Virus record (IMG/VR): IMGVR_UViG_3300006112_000958
Span: 1-33,937 of that record
Strand: one strand, 5' to 3'
DNA: 33,937 nucleotides
From: a virus
Part shown: one piece after another, positions 1-8,500 of the stretch
Layout: the number at the start of each line of letters is the position of its first letter
How positions within the stretch are numbered: position 1 is the stretch's first letter
The notes under the pieces: generated by a model
Told to the model about the DNA's origin: nothing
What the model saw: the letters and a program-made list of their open reading frames with translations, nothing else
The model's database searches: none
Position numbers and translations under genes: made by a program

Positions 1-351
1 AAACATCGTCAGCAGGGTTTCTGGGGTATACCTGGGGGCAAACTTGAAGCGGGTGAAACTGTAATACAAGGACTGGTTAGAGAAATACAAGAAGAAATTG
101 GGGTCGACTACTCCAAGAAAAAGTTTATCCCTTTAGAAACATTTACAGCAGATAACGAAAAATTTGTTTACTATACATTTTTAGTTACAGTGGATCACGA
201 GTTTGTTCCTACACTAAACGACGAACACCGTGGTTATTGTTGGGTAGAGATGAAAGACCATCCAAAGCCCTTGCATCCAGGACTGTGGCGTAGTTTTAAC
301 TTTGATATTATTAAAAAGAAAATTAAGACTTTAGAATCTATTCTAAATTAA
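1..351 (+). CDS. Nudix hydrolase, 3' part (5' end outside window)
   Basis: Frame 1 is open from the first base to a TAA at 349-351, giving the last 116 residues of the protein. It contains a complete Nudix box fitting GX5EX7REUXEEXGU: GGKLEAGE, then seven residues, then REIQEEIGV. This is the Mg-binding catalytic motif of enzymes that hydrolyse nucleoside diphosphates linked to another group. The segment before it (FWGIPGGKLEAGE) is the usual lead-in of the fold. The substrate cannot be told from this piece; phages carry Nudix enzymes acting on dNTPs, nucleotide sugars, ADP-ribose derivatives or capped RNA. The gene converges on the fibre module and its stop codon overlaps the stop of the minus-strand neighbour by four bases (348-351). 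Confidence 0.93.
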   Translation, partial: KHRQQGFWGIPGGKLEAGETVIQGLVREIQEEIGVDYSKKKFIPLETFTADNEKFVYYTFLVTVDHEFVPTLNDEHRGYCWVEMKDHPKPLHPGLWRSFNFDIIKKKIKTLESILN

Positions 352-761
352 CTGCTGGCCAATAGTATTTCAATTAGTTGACTACCAGAGTCTACTGTAG
401 AACTTTCAATTGCACGTCCAATAATTGATCCTGTTGACATAGACCAACCTGGAATATTGTTAGCTAGATTAGTAGCACTTACTCCTCTACCAGATGCCCC
501 GATCATAATTAAATCACCCTGCGCAACTGGCACATCCACTTCAATTTGAATGCGACCAGCAACAGCCACTAATACAACATTTGAGCCTGTTAGATCAGCG
601 TTTAGTACCTGTTCTGCTGTGTCTGTTACTACTCCAGCGATAGCTGTAGTCTGTGCTTGACCAGATGCTGTGGTCACTTCATTGTTACCGCCAAATATTA
701 CTGGAGTTCCTGGACCGTATGATGCATCTGCTTGAAATTTTACTGCTAGTGTAGCTGACAT
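348..761 (-). CDS. Small virion protein, stand-alone fibre C-terminal domain (Peptidase_G2-like)
   Basis: 137 residues, beginning MSATLAVKFQADASYGPG. The ATG at 761 has an AGGAT Shine-Dalgarno a few bases upstream, and the gene starts 4 bases after the stop of the upstream gene, so they are probably co-transcribed. The whole protein aligns by eye with the last ~125 residues of the proteins at 1513-3054 and 4461-5462: YxPGTxVxFGG near the start, AGVVT/AGVIS, an AGR/TGR step, a 'KG' or 'QGD' turn, and IGRA/IGKA before a final hydrophobic strand. Those domains resemble the C-terminal autoprocessing or chaperone domains of phage fibres and appendages (Peptidase_G2-like). This copy lacks the YADLAENY lead-in of its paralogues. 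The fold call is inference; a structural role is likely. Confidence 0.75.
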   Translation of the reverse strand: MSATLAVKFQADASYGPGTPVIFGGNNEVTTASGQAQTTAIAGVVTDTAEQVLNADLTGSNVVLVAVAGRIQIEVDVPVAQGDLIMIGASGRGVSATNLANNIPGWSMSTGSIIGRAIESSTVDSGSQLIEILLASS

Positions 762-765
762 TATA

Positions 766-1512
766 TTATCCTATATCTGCTTCAAGGACAAAATCACGAT
801 ATGTAATTTGTCTAAAGTTAATTAATGGTGTTAATTGATCGTGTATCCAATGTGTTGAGTCTGGCATTACTCGAACAAACTCAACGTTACTATAAGTCGT
901 AACCACATCAGACAATGATAATATAAAAGCTACACCGTTGTCAGTGTCAGTGCTTGCAGGGTAGCCATTTGTGTCTGAGTAGACGTTATTTACAGGTTCA
1001 ACATCTTGGTAATGGTCGTAACCTAGCAAGAATACTTTTTTATGTCCGTCAAAACAAGCTAGGTATGCTGCTAGTGCGCCGGCATCAAATTGAATATTTT
1101 GTGGTACCAGATAAAACTTTCCAGGATATTTTAACATTTGATCAGCAGTGGTATAAACAATATTAGCATCTGCATAACCAGAATTAGCAATTTCCTGTGT
1201 GATAGCATCACCGGTGGCAACTAAGAAGTCTGGAGTAAAGTCTCTATAGAGTGCATTACAACCATAACTTTGCAATTTGTCGGCACCAAGTACTCCGCCA
1301 CGATGGCGAGCAATATGACCTAGATCAAACCCTAAGCGGCTTGTCCCGTTGCCAATTGCAACTGCTTGGTTAGTGGTGTGAGTGTTGATAACAGAGTTTG
1401 GTACAAATTCTGTTTCAGGATTCCATTCGCCGTCAGCTAGTGTAAGCTGAGTAACAATGTTTTCACCAGCGTAGTTTGATCGGTAAATCTGCTTTAGTTT
1501 TTGCTGTGCCAT
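766..1512 (-). CDS. Uncharacterised enzyme-like protein in fibre module (DUF115/MptE-like pattern)
   Basis: 248 residues; ATG at 1512 directly follows the TAA of the upstream gene. Unlike its neighbours it is not Ser/Thr/Gly repetitive and looks like a globular alpha/beta protein. Residues ~50-60 read AIGNGTSRLGFDL, a glycine-rich first loop after a hydrophobic strand; later come GCNALYRDFTPDFLVATG and KVFLLGYDHYQD. The pair 'G.G.SR/SL' plus 'N.LY..F.PD.LV..D/G' is the pattern of DUF115/MptE-like proteins, a family including nucleotide-sugar-linked glycosylation factors. This is recognition of a pattern, not a database match. Its position among receptor-binding genes makes a role in glycan decoration or recognition possible. 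An ATAAATA box lies 44 bases upstream inside the preceding gene. Confidence 0.6.
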   Translation of the reverse strand: MAQQKLKQIYRSNYAGENIVTQLTLADGEWNPETEFVPNSVINTHTTNQAVAIGNGTSRLGFDLGHIARHRGGVLGADKLQSYGCNALYRDFTPDFLVATGDAITQEIANSGYADANIVYTTADQMLKYPGKFYLVPQNIQFDAGALAAYLACFDGHKKVFLLGYDHYQDVEPVNNVYSDTNGYPASTDTDNGVAFILSLSDVVTTYSNVEFVRVMPDSTHWIHDQLTPLINFRQITYRDFVLEADIG

Positions 1513-3054
1513 TTAAAATCTTCCCACGACCACTTCTATGGTCTTTATAGTATTAGTATTTATCGATTCTAGTGCTTTACCCACCACACAACCAGGTATA
1601 AATTGATCGTTGCTGATAGCTTGAGCTACTCCAACAGTTGTACTAGTAACTAAAACTTGGCCCTTTGTAACTGGGCCCTGTACTTGGCACGGAACACGTC
1701 CTGTCATTGCTACTGGTAAACCCGGGGTTGATCCGTTCATTAGATAAGCAGGATTAGTGGATATAACACCAGCAACTCGTGGATCATGGCTTTGTGTAGT
1801 TACTGTAATTTCTTGTTCTCCACCAAATACTACTACAGTACCTGGTGAGTATTCCGCATCTGCGGTGTAATTTTCTGCTAAGTCAGCGTACTGTGCGTGA
1901 ATAGCTGTGCCGTATACTGTTGACCACCAAGCAGTAGTTGATCCCAAATTATAAGTAACGTTAGCTGACGGTATAATATTTTGACCGGTTAGTGTAGTGG
2001 ATATTGTTGCTCCGCCGTTAGCAGTATTAGCCAATGTCATGACTTGTGTACCACCTGCAGAAAACTGCATTTGATCGCCTGTTACTGCATATAAAATACG
2101 ACCGCGGTAATCAGCATTTGGTAAACCAAAATCCACAATACCGCCGGTTGATGGTGTTGCAGTAAGTCTAATTTGTGCATAGTTGCTGTTTGTCCCAGCA
2201 AATACACCAGTGGTAGTCGGATAACCGCCAATGTAGTTTGTTACGCCAAGACCATAAATTGGAGACGTTCCTATACCAACGTTTCCTGTTGATAAACTAG
2301 TTAATGTTCCCAAACTTGTGATATTAGGTTGTGAAGCTGTACTTAGTGTGCCACTCAATGTAGTTGCTGATACAGTACTAGCCGAAATACCACTACTAAC
2401 ATATAAATTACCACCTATGCCAGTACCACCTTGTACCACTAATGCACCAGTAGTAGATGATGTTGATGTAGTAGTTGCACCAACAACTACGTTGCCGCCT
2501 AGAGGATTAAGAATAATTGGATAGTATGTTGCATTTCCTGAATATCCACTTTGTATCCATTGTCCGTATTGATTAGCAGCACCATTACCCGGATATTGGC
2601 CTAATGTTAAGTAGTTGGATCCAGATCCGCTTAAAACTGTGTGAGCACCAACCAGTATTGACCCCGCTGTTGGGGCAAACTGTGATCCACTTAGTATCTG
2701 ATGTTGAATTGTACTGCTGGTAGTACCTGCGTTTAAGTTGCCTGTGATTCCAACTCCGCCCAAGACTTGGAATGTACCCGAAGTTGTTGAGGTTGAACTA
2801 ATGCCACTGTTTGCTACTACTGTGTTATTGGCACTATAGTACAACAAGTTAGCGGCAGCAAATGTTCCACTACTGTTATACTGAATTTGAGTTGTTACAC
2901 CCGATGCACTTCCACCGCCACCGCCTGTGCTGATAACATAGCCGTTGCCTGCCCAAAATAGTCCTGTGGTAGTGTAAATACCGCCGCCAAGAGTCACATT
3001 GGAGTTGACTATTAGATTACCAAATACTTGTGTGCCGGACTGTAGTTTTGCCAT
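1513..3054 (-). CDS. Tail fibre-like virion protein with Peptidase_G2-like C-terminus
   Basis: 513 residues, rich in Ser, Thr, Gly and Asn. The N-terminus (MAKLQSGTQVFGNLIVNSNV) matches beta-strand starts seen in other fibre genes here. Repeats of the type 'STSTTTGALVV.GG.GI.GNL' occur around residues 85-105 and 195-215. The end carries a NLGSTTAWW..VYG step, YADLAENY, and then a ~115-residue domain ending in EVVVGRF, shared with 4461-5462 and with the stand-alone protein at 348-761. The role is inferred as a fibre or appendage subunit, the C-terminal domain acting as trimerisation or autoprocessing unit. The ATG at 3054 has no Shine-Dalgarno but an ATAAATA box 7 bases upstream, suggesting a leaderless late transcript. 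Confidence 0.85.
   Translation of the reverse strand: MAKLQSGTQVFGNLIVNSNVTLGGGIYTTTGLFWAGNGYVISTGGGGGSASGVTTQIQYNSSGTFAAANLLYYSANNTVVANSGISSTSTTSGTFQVLGGVGITGNLNAGTTSSTIQHQILSGSQFAPTAGSILVGAHTVLSGSGSNYLTLGQYPGNGAANQYGQWIQSGYSGNATYYPIILNPLGGNVVVGATTTSTSSTTGALVVQGGTGIGGNLYVSSGISASTVSATTLSGTLSTASQPNITSLGTLTSLSTGNVGIGTSPIYGLGVTNYIGGYPTTTGVFAGTNSNYAQIRLTATPSTGGIVDFGLPNADYRGRILYAVTGDQMQFSAGGTQVMTLANTANGGATISTTLTGQNIIPSANVTYNLGSTTAWWSTVYGTAIHAQYADLAENYTADAEYSPGTVVVFGGEQEITVTTQSHDPRVAGVISTNPAYLMNGSTPGLPVAMTGRVPCQVQGPVTKGQVLVTSTTVGVAQAISNDQFIPGCVVGKALESINTNTIKTIEVVVGRF
1557..1563 (-). promoter_or_regulatory. Late promoter-like box ATAAATA
   Basis: On the minus strand the sequence CGATAAATAC lies in the last codons of the 1513-3054 gene, 44 bases before the ATG of the 766-1512 gene. 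It matches the core of the T4 late promoter (TATAAATA). Assignment rests on this match and its position. Confidence 0.5.
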
Positions 3055-3061
3055 AGTTTAG

Positions 3062-3068
3062 TATTTAT
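3062..3068 (-). promoter_or_regulatory. Late promoter-like box immediately before the 1513-3054 start
   Basis: Minus strand CGATAAATAC is followed by only 7 bases before the ATG at 3054. A T4-type late transcript starting about 6 bases after the box would begin at or next to the start codon. No Shine-Dalgarno is visible. Confidence 0.6.
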
Positions 3069-3070
3069 CG

Positions 3071-4000
3071 TTATAGACCGTTGGTTGGTAGGCCGTATCT
3101 AGTGGCAAAATAATTGTAGTTGTTTAATTGTTCTGCGGCGGTTAATTGTCTATTGTATAAGGCAACTGCGGCAATGTTACCACGAAAATCGCGAAGATCT
3201 CCGCTGTAACCTTCTGTGCCCAAATAGTAAGCAAAGTTGCCGGCAAATGCTCCATTTGTTGTATTGGTTCTTGCACCACCTAAAACGTTCCACCCAGATG
3301 CCAAGTTAGCATTAGTAGTGGTTGCTACACCGTTGATATAGTAAGTAGTTGTGCTGTTGGCCCAGCCATCATTGTTGTCTGGGTTTATTGTTTGCCAAGG
3401 TCCAGTTCCATTGGCATTTTGAAGACGCAGGCTCTTGTCACTACTGGTAGCATCTGTACTAGAACCGATTAATCCCACTAACCCGCTTGATGTAGATAGA
3501 GTAAAGTCAGGTTGAAATACTATGGTACAATCAAGATAATTTTGTGTCACTGTTGTACTAATAAAGTTACCAGAGCCTGCGGTAGGGAAACGCCAGTAAC
3601 TGGATTCACTGTAGGGACCGGCACTGGTCCAAGTTACAGTACCATTCATTGTGGCATTATTGTTAGCTGTTAAATCAAATACAGGAACACTATTGCCTGT
3701 GGTTACGCCGTTACCATTAAAACTGCTTAATTTACCAGCGTCTATGTAAGCTATTAATCCATTGGTTACTAGCATGCCAGTAACTTCATCGAACTGTCCG
3801 GCAACCTGTAAGTTACCTGATCGAAAATGTCGCATTGCTGAACCACCACCTTGATTAGTAACTTCATCTAATAAGGCAGCATAGACCACATTACCACGTG
3901 TGCTGATAGTTGACTGCGTAACTTCGTCGAAGTAACCGTTGTAACCATTGGTTATTAGATTACCAGTTTTAGTTAACCTGGTTGTAAGAATCTTAGCCAT
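3071..4000 (-). CDS. Virion protein with LamG/concanavalin A-like lectin domain
   Basis: 309 residues from the ATG at 4000; a TTG codon just before it in frame is a less likely start, since the ATG follows the upstream TAA by 3 bases with GGGT upstream. The first ~80 residues hold three FDEVT/LDEVT repeats. Residues ~80-309 look like a LamG-type jelly-roll: GLIAYIDAGKLSSFNG opens the domain, WRFPTAGSGNFIS and FQPDFTLS are internal strands, and GNIAAVALYNRQLTAAE followed by RYGLP is the characteristic last strand plus tail. In phage fibres such domains bind carbohydrate; binding here is inferred. Likely a receptor-binding or decoration subunit. Confidence 0.8.
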   Translation of the reverse strand: MAKILTTRLTKTGNLITNGYNGYFDEVTQSTISTRGNVVYAALLDEVTNQGGGSAMRHFRSGNLQVAGQFDEVTGMLVTNGLIAYIDAGKLSSFNGNGVTTGNSVPVFDLTANNNATMNGTVTWTSAGPYSESSYWRFPTAGSGNFISTTVTQNYLDCTIVFQPDFTLSTSSGLVGLIGSSTDATSSDKSLRLQNANGTGPWQTINPDNNDGWANSTTTYYINGVATTTNANLASGWNVLGGARTNTTNGAFAGNFAYYLGTEGYSGDLRDFRGNIAAVALYNRQLTAAEQLNNYNYFATRYGLPTNGL

Positions 4001-4003
4001 CAA

Positions 4004-4375
4004 TTACCCAAAGATAGTATCGAGGCTGTTGGTTGTACTATTGAACATTTGATAAACGGCGCTGGTGGTATTTCCAGACCACGTAAAGTCCACACGATTA
4101 TTGACAAACACATTGCCCATTGTTAAATTGCCGTAACTTGTTACAGCAACGTTGGTGTTGGTAACTCCAGTACTACTTGTAAGAGCCACCACAACACTCT
4201 GTTGAGATTCTGACCAGTAAAGTGCTACGTTTGATACCAGACCGTTGGCGCGGTTAAATATGAATCCTACGTCTACGTTAGCCTGTGTTGAAGCTTGATG
4301 CAATACTGTCAAGGGATCTAAAAAATACTCTATATTAGTATCTAAATCCCAAATTTTTGGTCTAGTTAATCCCAT
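4004..4375 (-). CDS. Small virion protein with 'DPLTVL' fibre module
   Basis: 123 residues starting MGLTRPKIWDLDTNIEYF. An AGGA Shine-Dalgarno lies upstream of the ATG and an ATAAATA box lies 24 bases before it. The core (DPLTVLHQ, then VGFIFNRA, then ALYWSESQQSVVVAL) aligns by eye with residues ~65-120 of the 1166-residue fibre protein (DPLVVFNSG, IGFLVNR, WVWVENDQAFEAI) and with the 156-residue protein at 14597-15067 (DDVLLFNT, VAIRWNEASSSW). This is a reused fibre or fibre-attachment module standing alone. No enzyme motif is seen. Its structural role is inferred from composition, shared modules and location. Confidence 0.75.
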   Translation of the reverse strand: MGLTRPKIWDLDTNIEYFLDPLTVLHQASTQANVDVGFIFNRANGLVSNVALYWSESQQSVVVALTSSTGVTNTNVAVTSYGNLTMGNVFVNNRVDFTWSGNTTSAVYQMFNSTTNSLDTIFG

Positions 4376-4399
4376 TTGTTTACGTCCTGTTTTATTATG

Positions 4400-4406
4400 T
4401 ATTTAT
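4400..4406 (-). promoter_or_regulatory. Late promoter-like box for the 4004-4375 gene
   Basis: Minus strand CGATAAATAC lies 24 bases before the ATG at 4375, with AGGA between them. It sits about ten bases after a strong terminator palindrome, so it restarts transcription of the fibre module. Confidence 0.65.
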
Positions 4407-4415
4407 CGCCAAACA

Positions 4416-4439
4416 AAAAGCGCACTCGAGTGCGCTTTT
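4416..4439. terminator. Bidirectional rho-independent terminator
   Basis: A perfect 24-base palindrome with half-sites AAAAGCGCACTC and GAGTGCGCTTTT, followed on the minus strand by TTTTTG. It lies just past the stop of the 4461-5462 gene and ends that transcription unit. Confidence 0.9.
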
Positions 4440-4460
4440 GTTACATATTTTAGTAAATGT

Positions 4461-5462
4461 TTAGAAACGACCAACAACTACTTCAATAACCGCCTTGCCG
4501 GGGAACGTAACTTCTTGCAGAGCTTTACCGATAACCTGTCCTACAGCTGGTGAATTATTAGTTTTGGCGTAGCCAAAGCCTGCCGATACCATTAAGTCGC
4601 CCTTCTTAACTGGCCCAATTACCATACAAGGAACACGTCCTGTAAGTGCTAACGGAATAATGTTAGCTCCTGTTAGTGCGCCATTCATTAAGTGTGCTGG
4701 ATTGGTAGATACTACTCCCGCTACTGCTGTTGTATCAGCATCTGCTACAGTAACTTCTTGTGCGCCACCAAACATCAATACTGTACCTGGTGCGTATGTT
4801 TTATCAGCTTGGTAATTTTCTGCTAAGTCAGCGTATAATGCGTGTGTTGCTGTACCGTAGATATTATTCCACCAAGCTGTAGTCGAACCTAAGTTTACAC
4901 TTGCGTTGGCGTTTGGAACGATTGCAGCACTTACTGTTAATCCGCTTAATGTACCAACGCTTGTGATATTTGTTTGCGCGGCTGTTTGTAGTGTGCCAGT
5001 CAATGTTGTGCTGCTACTTGCACCAATACTTGTTACACCACCCAGTGTTGTAATGTTTGGTTGACTTGCTGTGCTTAATGTACCGGTTAATGTTGCGCCG
5101 GTATTACCAATTGTAACAGCCTGAACTGTTGTGGCGTTGATTGTGGTTGCAGTTTCTGTGTTGACCGTTGTGGTCGTACCACTAACTGTTAAGCTACCCG
5201 CAATAACTACACCGGTACTGCTTATTGTAAGCTGAGGTATGCCTGATATGTTTGCAAAAACGTTAGTTGATGTAACTGTTACGTTACTGCTACCGCTGTA
5301 AATTTGACTTGGGTTTAGACCGCCAAATCCGTTCGCTGATGCAATAGTACCTGTACCCGTTGTACTAATATTACCTGATGTAACGATATCCCCGTTACCT
5401 GCGAAAACTACGTATGGGCCTACTGTAAGACCATTGTGTACTGTAAAATTTGTGTTTGCCAT
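4461..5462 (-). CDS. Tail fibre-like virion protein with Peptidase_G2-like C-terminus
   Basis: 333 residues. The N-terminus MANTNFTVHNGLTVGPYVVFAG is a beta-rich start typical of fibre genes in aquatic T4-type phages. The middle is Thr/Ser-rich with TLTGTLSTASQPNITTLG and TLTGTLQTAAQTNITSVG repeats, also found once in the 1513-3054 protein. Then come NLGSTTAWWNNIYG, YADLAENY and a ~115-residue C-terminal domain ending in EVVVGRF. That domain is about half identical by eye to the one in 1513-3054, so the two are paralogues with different middles. The unit ends in the palindromic terminator at 4416-4439. AAAAGAG lies before the ATG as a weak ribosome site. Likely a fibre or appendage subunit. 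Confidence 0.85.
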   Translation of the reverse strand: MANTNFTVHNGLTVGPYVVFAGNGDIVTSGNISTTGTGTIASANGFGGLNPSQIYSGSSNVTVTSTNVFANISGIPQLTISSTGVVIAGSLTVSGTTTTVNTETATTINATTVQAVTIGNTGATLTGTLSTASQPNITTLGGVTSIGASSSTTLTGTLQTAAQTNITSVGTLSGLTVSAAIVPNANASVNLGSTTAWWNNIYGTATHALYADLAENYQADKTYAPGTVLMFGGAQEVTVADADTTAVAGVVSTNPAHLMNGALTGANIIPLALTGRVPCMVIGPVKKGDLMVSAGFGYAKTNNSPAVGQVIGKALQEVTFPGKAVIEVVVGRF

Positions 5463-5507
5463 CTTTTTCTCTTTTCCCCGGTTCCATATTCCCCGATAAG
5501 GATTTAA

Positions 5508-5536
5508 TTATAGGAGTGGACCGCCCACTCCTATAA
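5508..5536 (-). terminator. Probable terminator after the long fibre gene
   Basis: A 12-base-pair stem (TTATAGGAGTGG with CCACTCCTATAA) and 5-base loop lie 8 bases past the stop at 5545. On the minus strand it is followed by TTAAAT, a poor T tract, so termination may be partial. Confidence 0.6.
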
Positions 5537-5544
5537 GACTACTA

Positions 5545-8500
5545 TTACAACGGTAAGTATTGTCTCCAAAGTCTTACTGTATTACCAGCATTTGCAGCAG
5601 TAAACTGTACGCTAACTGTGCTACCACTGACGTTTGTACTCATAATACCCAAGTTACCGTTAGTGGTTAACACACCATAGGTAGTAAGTGTACTAGATGT
5701 TCCGTTTTGTACAACTAGCACTTCTTCACTTTGGAAGTTTGTACCGTTTGTGACCTGTAAAATATACTTGGCTGTACGATATGCACTAGTACTAAAACTA
5801 TCAATTGTGGTTGGAGTGTTAGCACTCGCAATACTTACGTTAGCATCGTTACTTACCATGCCACCACCAATTGGAATGGTGAATACTGTGCCTGCACTAC
5901 TTGTGGATACGAATGTAATACCAGCTGAGTCATCAACGTTAACTTGAGCTTTACCAGTAGCACTACTTAGACCAGTAACTGTTGATGTTGTAGTTAAAAT
6001 ACGAACGTCAATAACGTCACCTGTTGCTGGAGCTTCAGTAAATGTTAAAGTTGTACCGCTTACAGAATAAGCTGTTGTTGGGATCTGTACCACACCGTTG
6101 ATACTAACAATAACACCAGCAGTGGTTGCTGACTGAGTTAGTGTAAACGCTGTAGTCGCGCCGTCACCGTTAAACTGATTGGAAACAATAACAGTGAACG
6201 ATGTTGATGCACTTGCCCAACTTGTACCGTTGTACCACTCAATAGCACCAATTGTGCTGTTGTAACGGAACATACCTGTGGTATCTGAGAAGCCAATTGA
6301 TCCTGGACGCTGTGCGTTAGTACCAACTGGTAACAAGATAGTATCTGTTGAGTTGATTAATAACTTAGCACCGTTAACTGCTGTACTTGCTGTAGCAGAG
6401 TTACCAATAATTACAGAATCGTATGTTGAGTTTGGACGTGCCCAAATCAATGTGTTGTTGGTAGCACCTTTGACAATAAAGTCCATACCAGCACCGTTTG
6501 AGGTGTTGAATACTGCTGATTGTCCTGCGTTAATATTACCGCTAATGCCCGCTCCGCCAACAACAACCAATGCACCAGTTGTTGTGTTTGTGCTTGCTGT
6601 GCCAGACGCAGCAACAATGTTACCATTGTGTACGGCTGTTCCAGTTGTTGTAATATTGCTTGTAGTAATGTAACCACCGCTAATTACAGCATTACCAGTT
6701 GAGAAGTTAGTTGCTTGTAGTGTTGTTACACTTCCTGTTGTTCCATTTAAACCAGAAGCATATAACTGTCCAGCTACACCTGCGCCGCCAGCTACTGTTA
6801 GAGCGCCAGTTGTTGTACTAGATGCTGCAGTTGTTGATTTAATAGCAACTACGTTAGAACGTGTGATACGCATTACTTCGTTGTTGGTGTTAATGCCATC
6901 AACAGTAAACACAATATCATTGTTATACCCAGTACCAAGTAATAGGTTACCGCCACCGGTTGTAGAATTACCATACACAAACAAATAAGCATCGTTTGGA
7001 TTAATTAAACTGTATCCAGGATAGTTGTATGTACCGCTAGCAATACCCATATCTAAGTATGTGTCAACATAGGTACCGTTACCAGGACTTAAGAAAATAT
7101 CTGCAGATGCTAAAGGACCGTTGTTAATATTCTGTCCGTTAATAACACCGACATATTGGTTAGCATTACCAAAGGAATTAATAATTGCCATTGGTTCTGG
7201 TACATATCCGCTAGCAATACCAGCAGTAACAGCGCCTACACCAGCAGCATTACCAGTAAAGTCGGCGTATTGTGTAGTAATAGCGGTGACAGTAGCATTA
7301 ATATTACCACCAACAAATAAGTTACCAGCAATATAAGCACCACCAGCTACTTGTAGTGCGCCAGTGCTAGCACCAGTATTGGTTGTGGTATTAGTAATAG
7401 AAGTAATACCACCAATGTATGTTGCACCACTAATGCCAGTACCACCAACAACTACTAAAGCACCAGTTGTTGTGCTGGTACTTGCTGTACCACTAGCAGC
7501 AACCAAGTTGCCGTTTGCAGTAGCAGTACTAGAAGTTGTTAAGGTTGTAAATGCACCAGTGCTTGCTGTGGTACTACCAATTGGAGTATTTTGAATACTG
7601 CCAGCGTAGATTGCGCCAGATACACCAGCACCACCTGCTACTACTAAAGCACCGGTTGTTGTGTTTGTACTTGCTGTACCGGAGTTAGCAACTAAGTTAC
7701 CAGCAACAATTTCAATACCGTTAACAATTTCTGTATTAGTATTGATGTATGTTAATGTTCCTGTAACGCTTAGGTTGCCTGCAATGTTTACGTTACCTGT
7801 TACACCTACGCCACCTGTAACAACTAAAGCACCAGTTGTTGCACTTGTACTTGCTGTACCGCTAGCAGCAACAACGTTACCATTATGTGTTGTTACACCG
7901 CTAGTTGATAATGTTGTAAATGCGCCAGTTGCGGCTGTATTTGCACCAATTGCAAAGTTATCAGCATAACCTCCAGTAATGCGAGCATTACCTGAACTAA
8001 AGTTAGTTGCTTGTAGTGTTGTTATACCAGCGGCAGTAATTAAAGCATTACCAGTTGAGAAGTTAGTAAACTGGCCAGTTGTACCAGAAATACTCGTATC
8101 ACCAGAAATATAACCACCAGTAATATAAGCATTACCGGAGCTAAAGTTTGTTACTACACCGTTTGTGCCGGTAATGTTTGTGGCTTGTAGGTTAGTTAAA
8201 CCAGTTGCACTACCGCTAGTAACTAATATGTTACCAGAACTAAAGTTTGTTACTACGCCAGTTGTAGCACCCAATGTTGTTAGGCCGTTAACGGCACCGC
8301 CGGTAACTAATATGTTACCAGAACTCAAGTTTGTTACTACACCAGTTGTACCACTGATGTTTGTAGCCTGTAAGTTAGCCAAGCCTGTAATGTAGCCACC
8401 GCTAACAACCACGTTAGGTGAGCTAAAATTAGCAGCATAAGATATTGTTGACGCCAATGAAATACCAGAAATGCTACCACCAGTAATTTGAGCATTTGAT

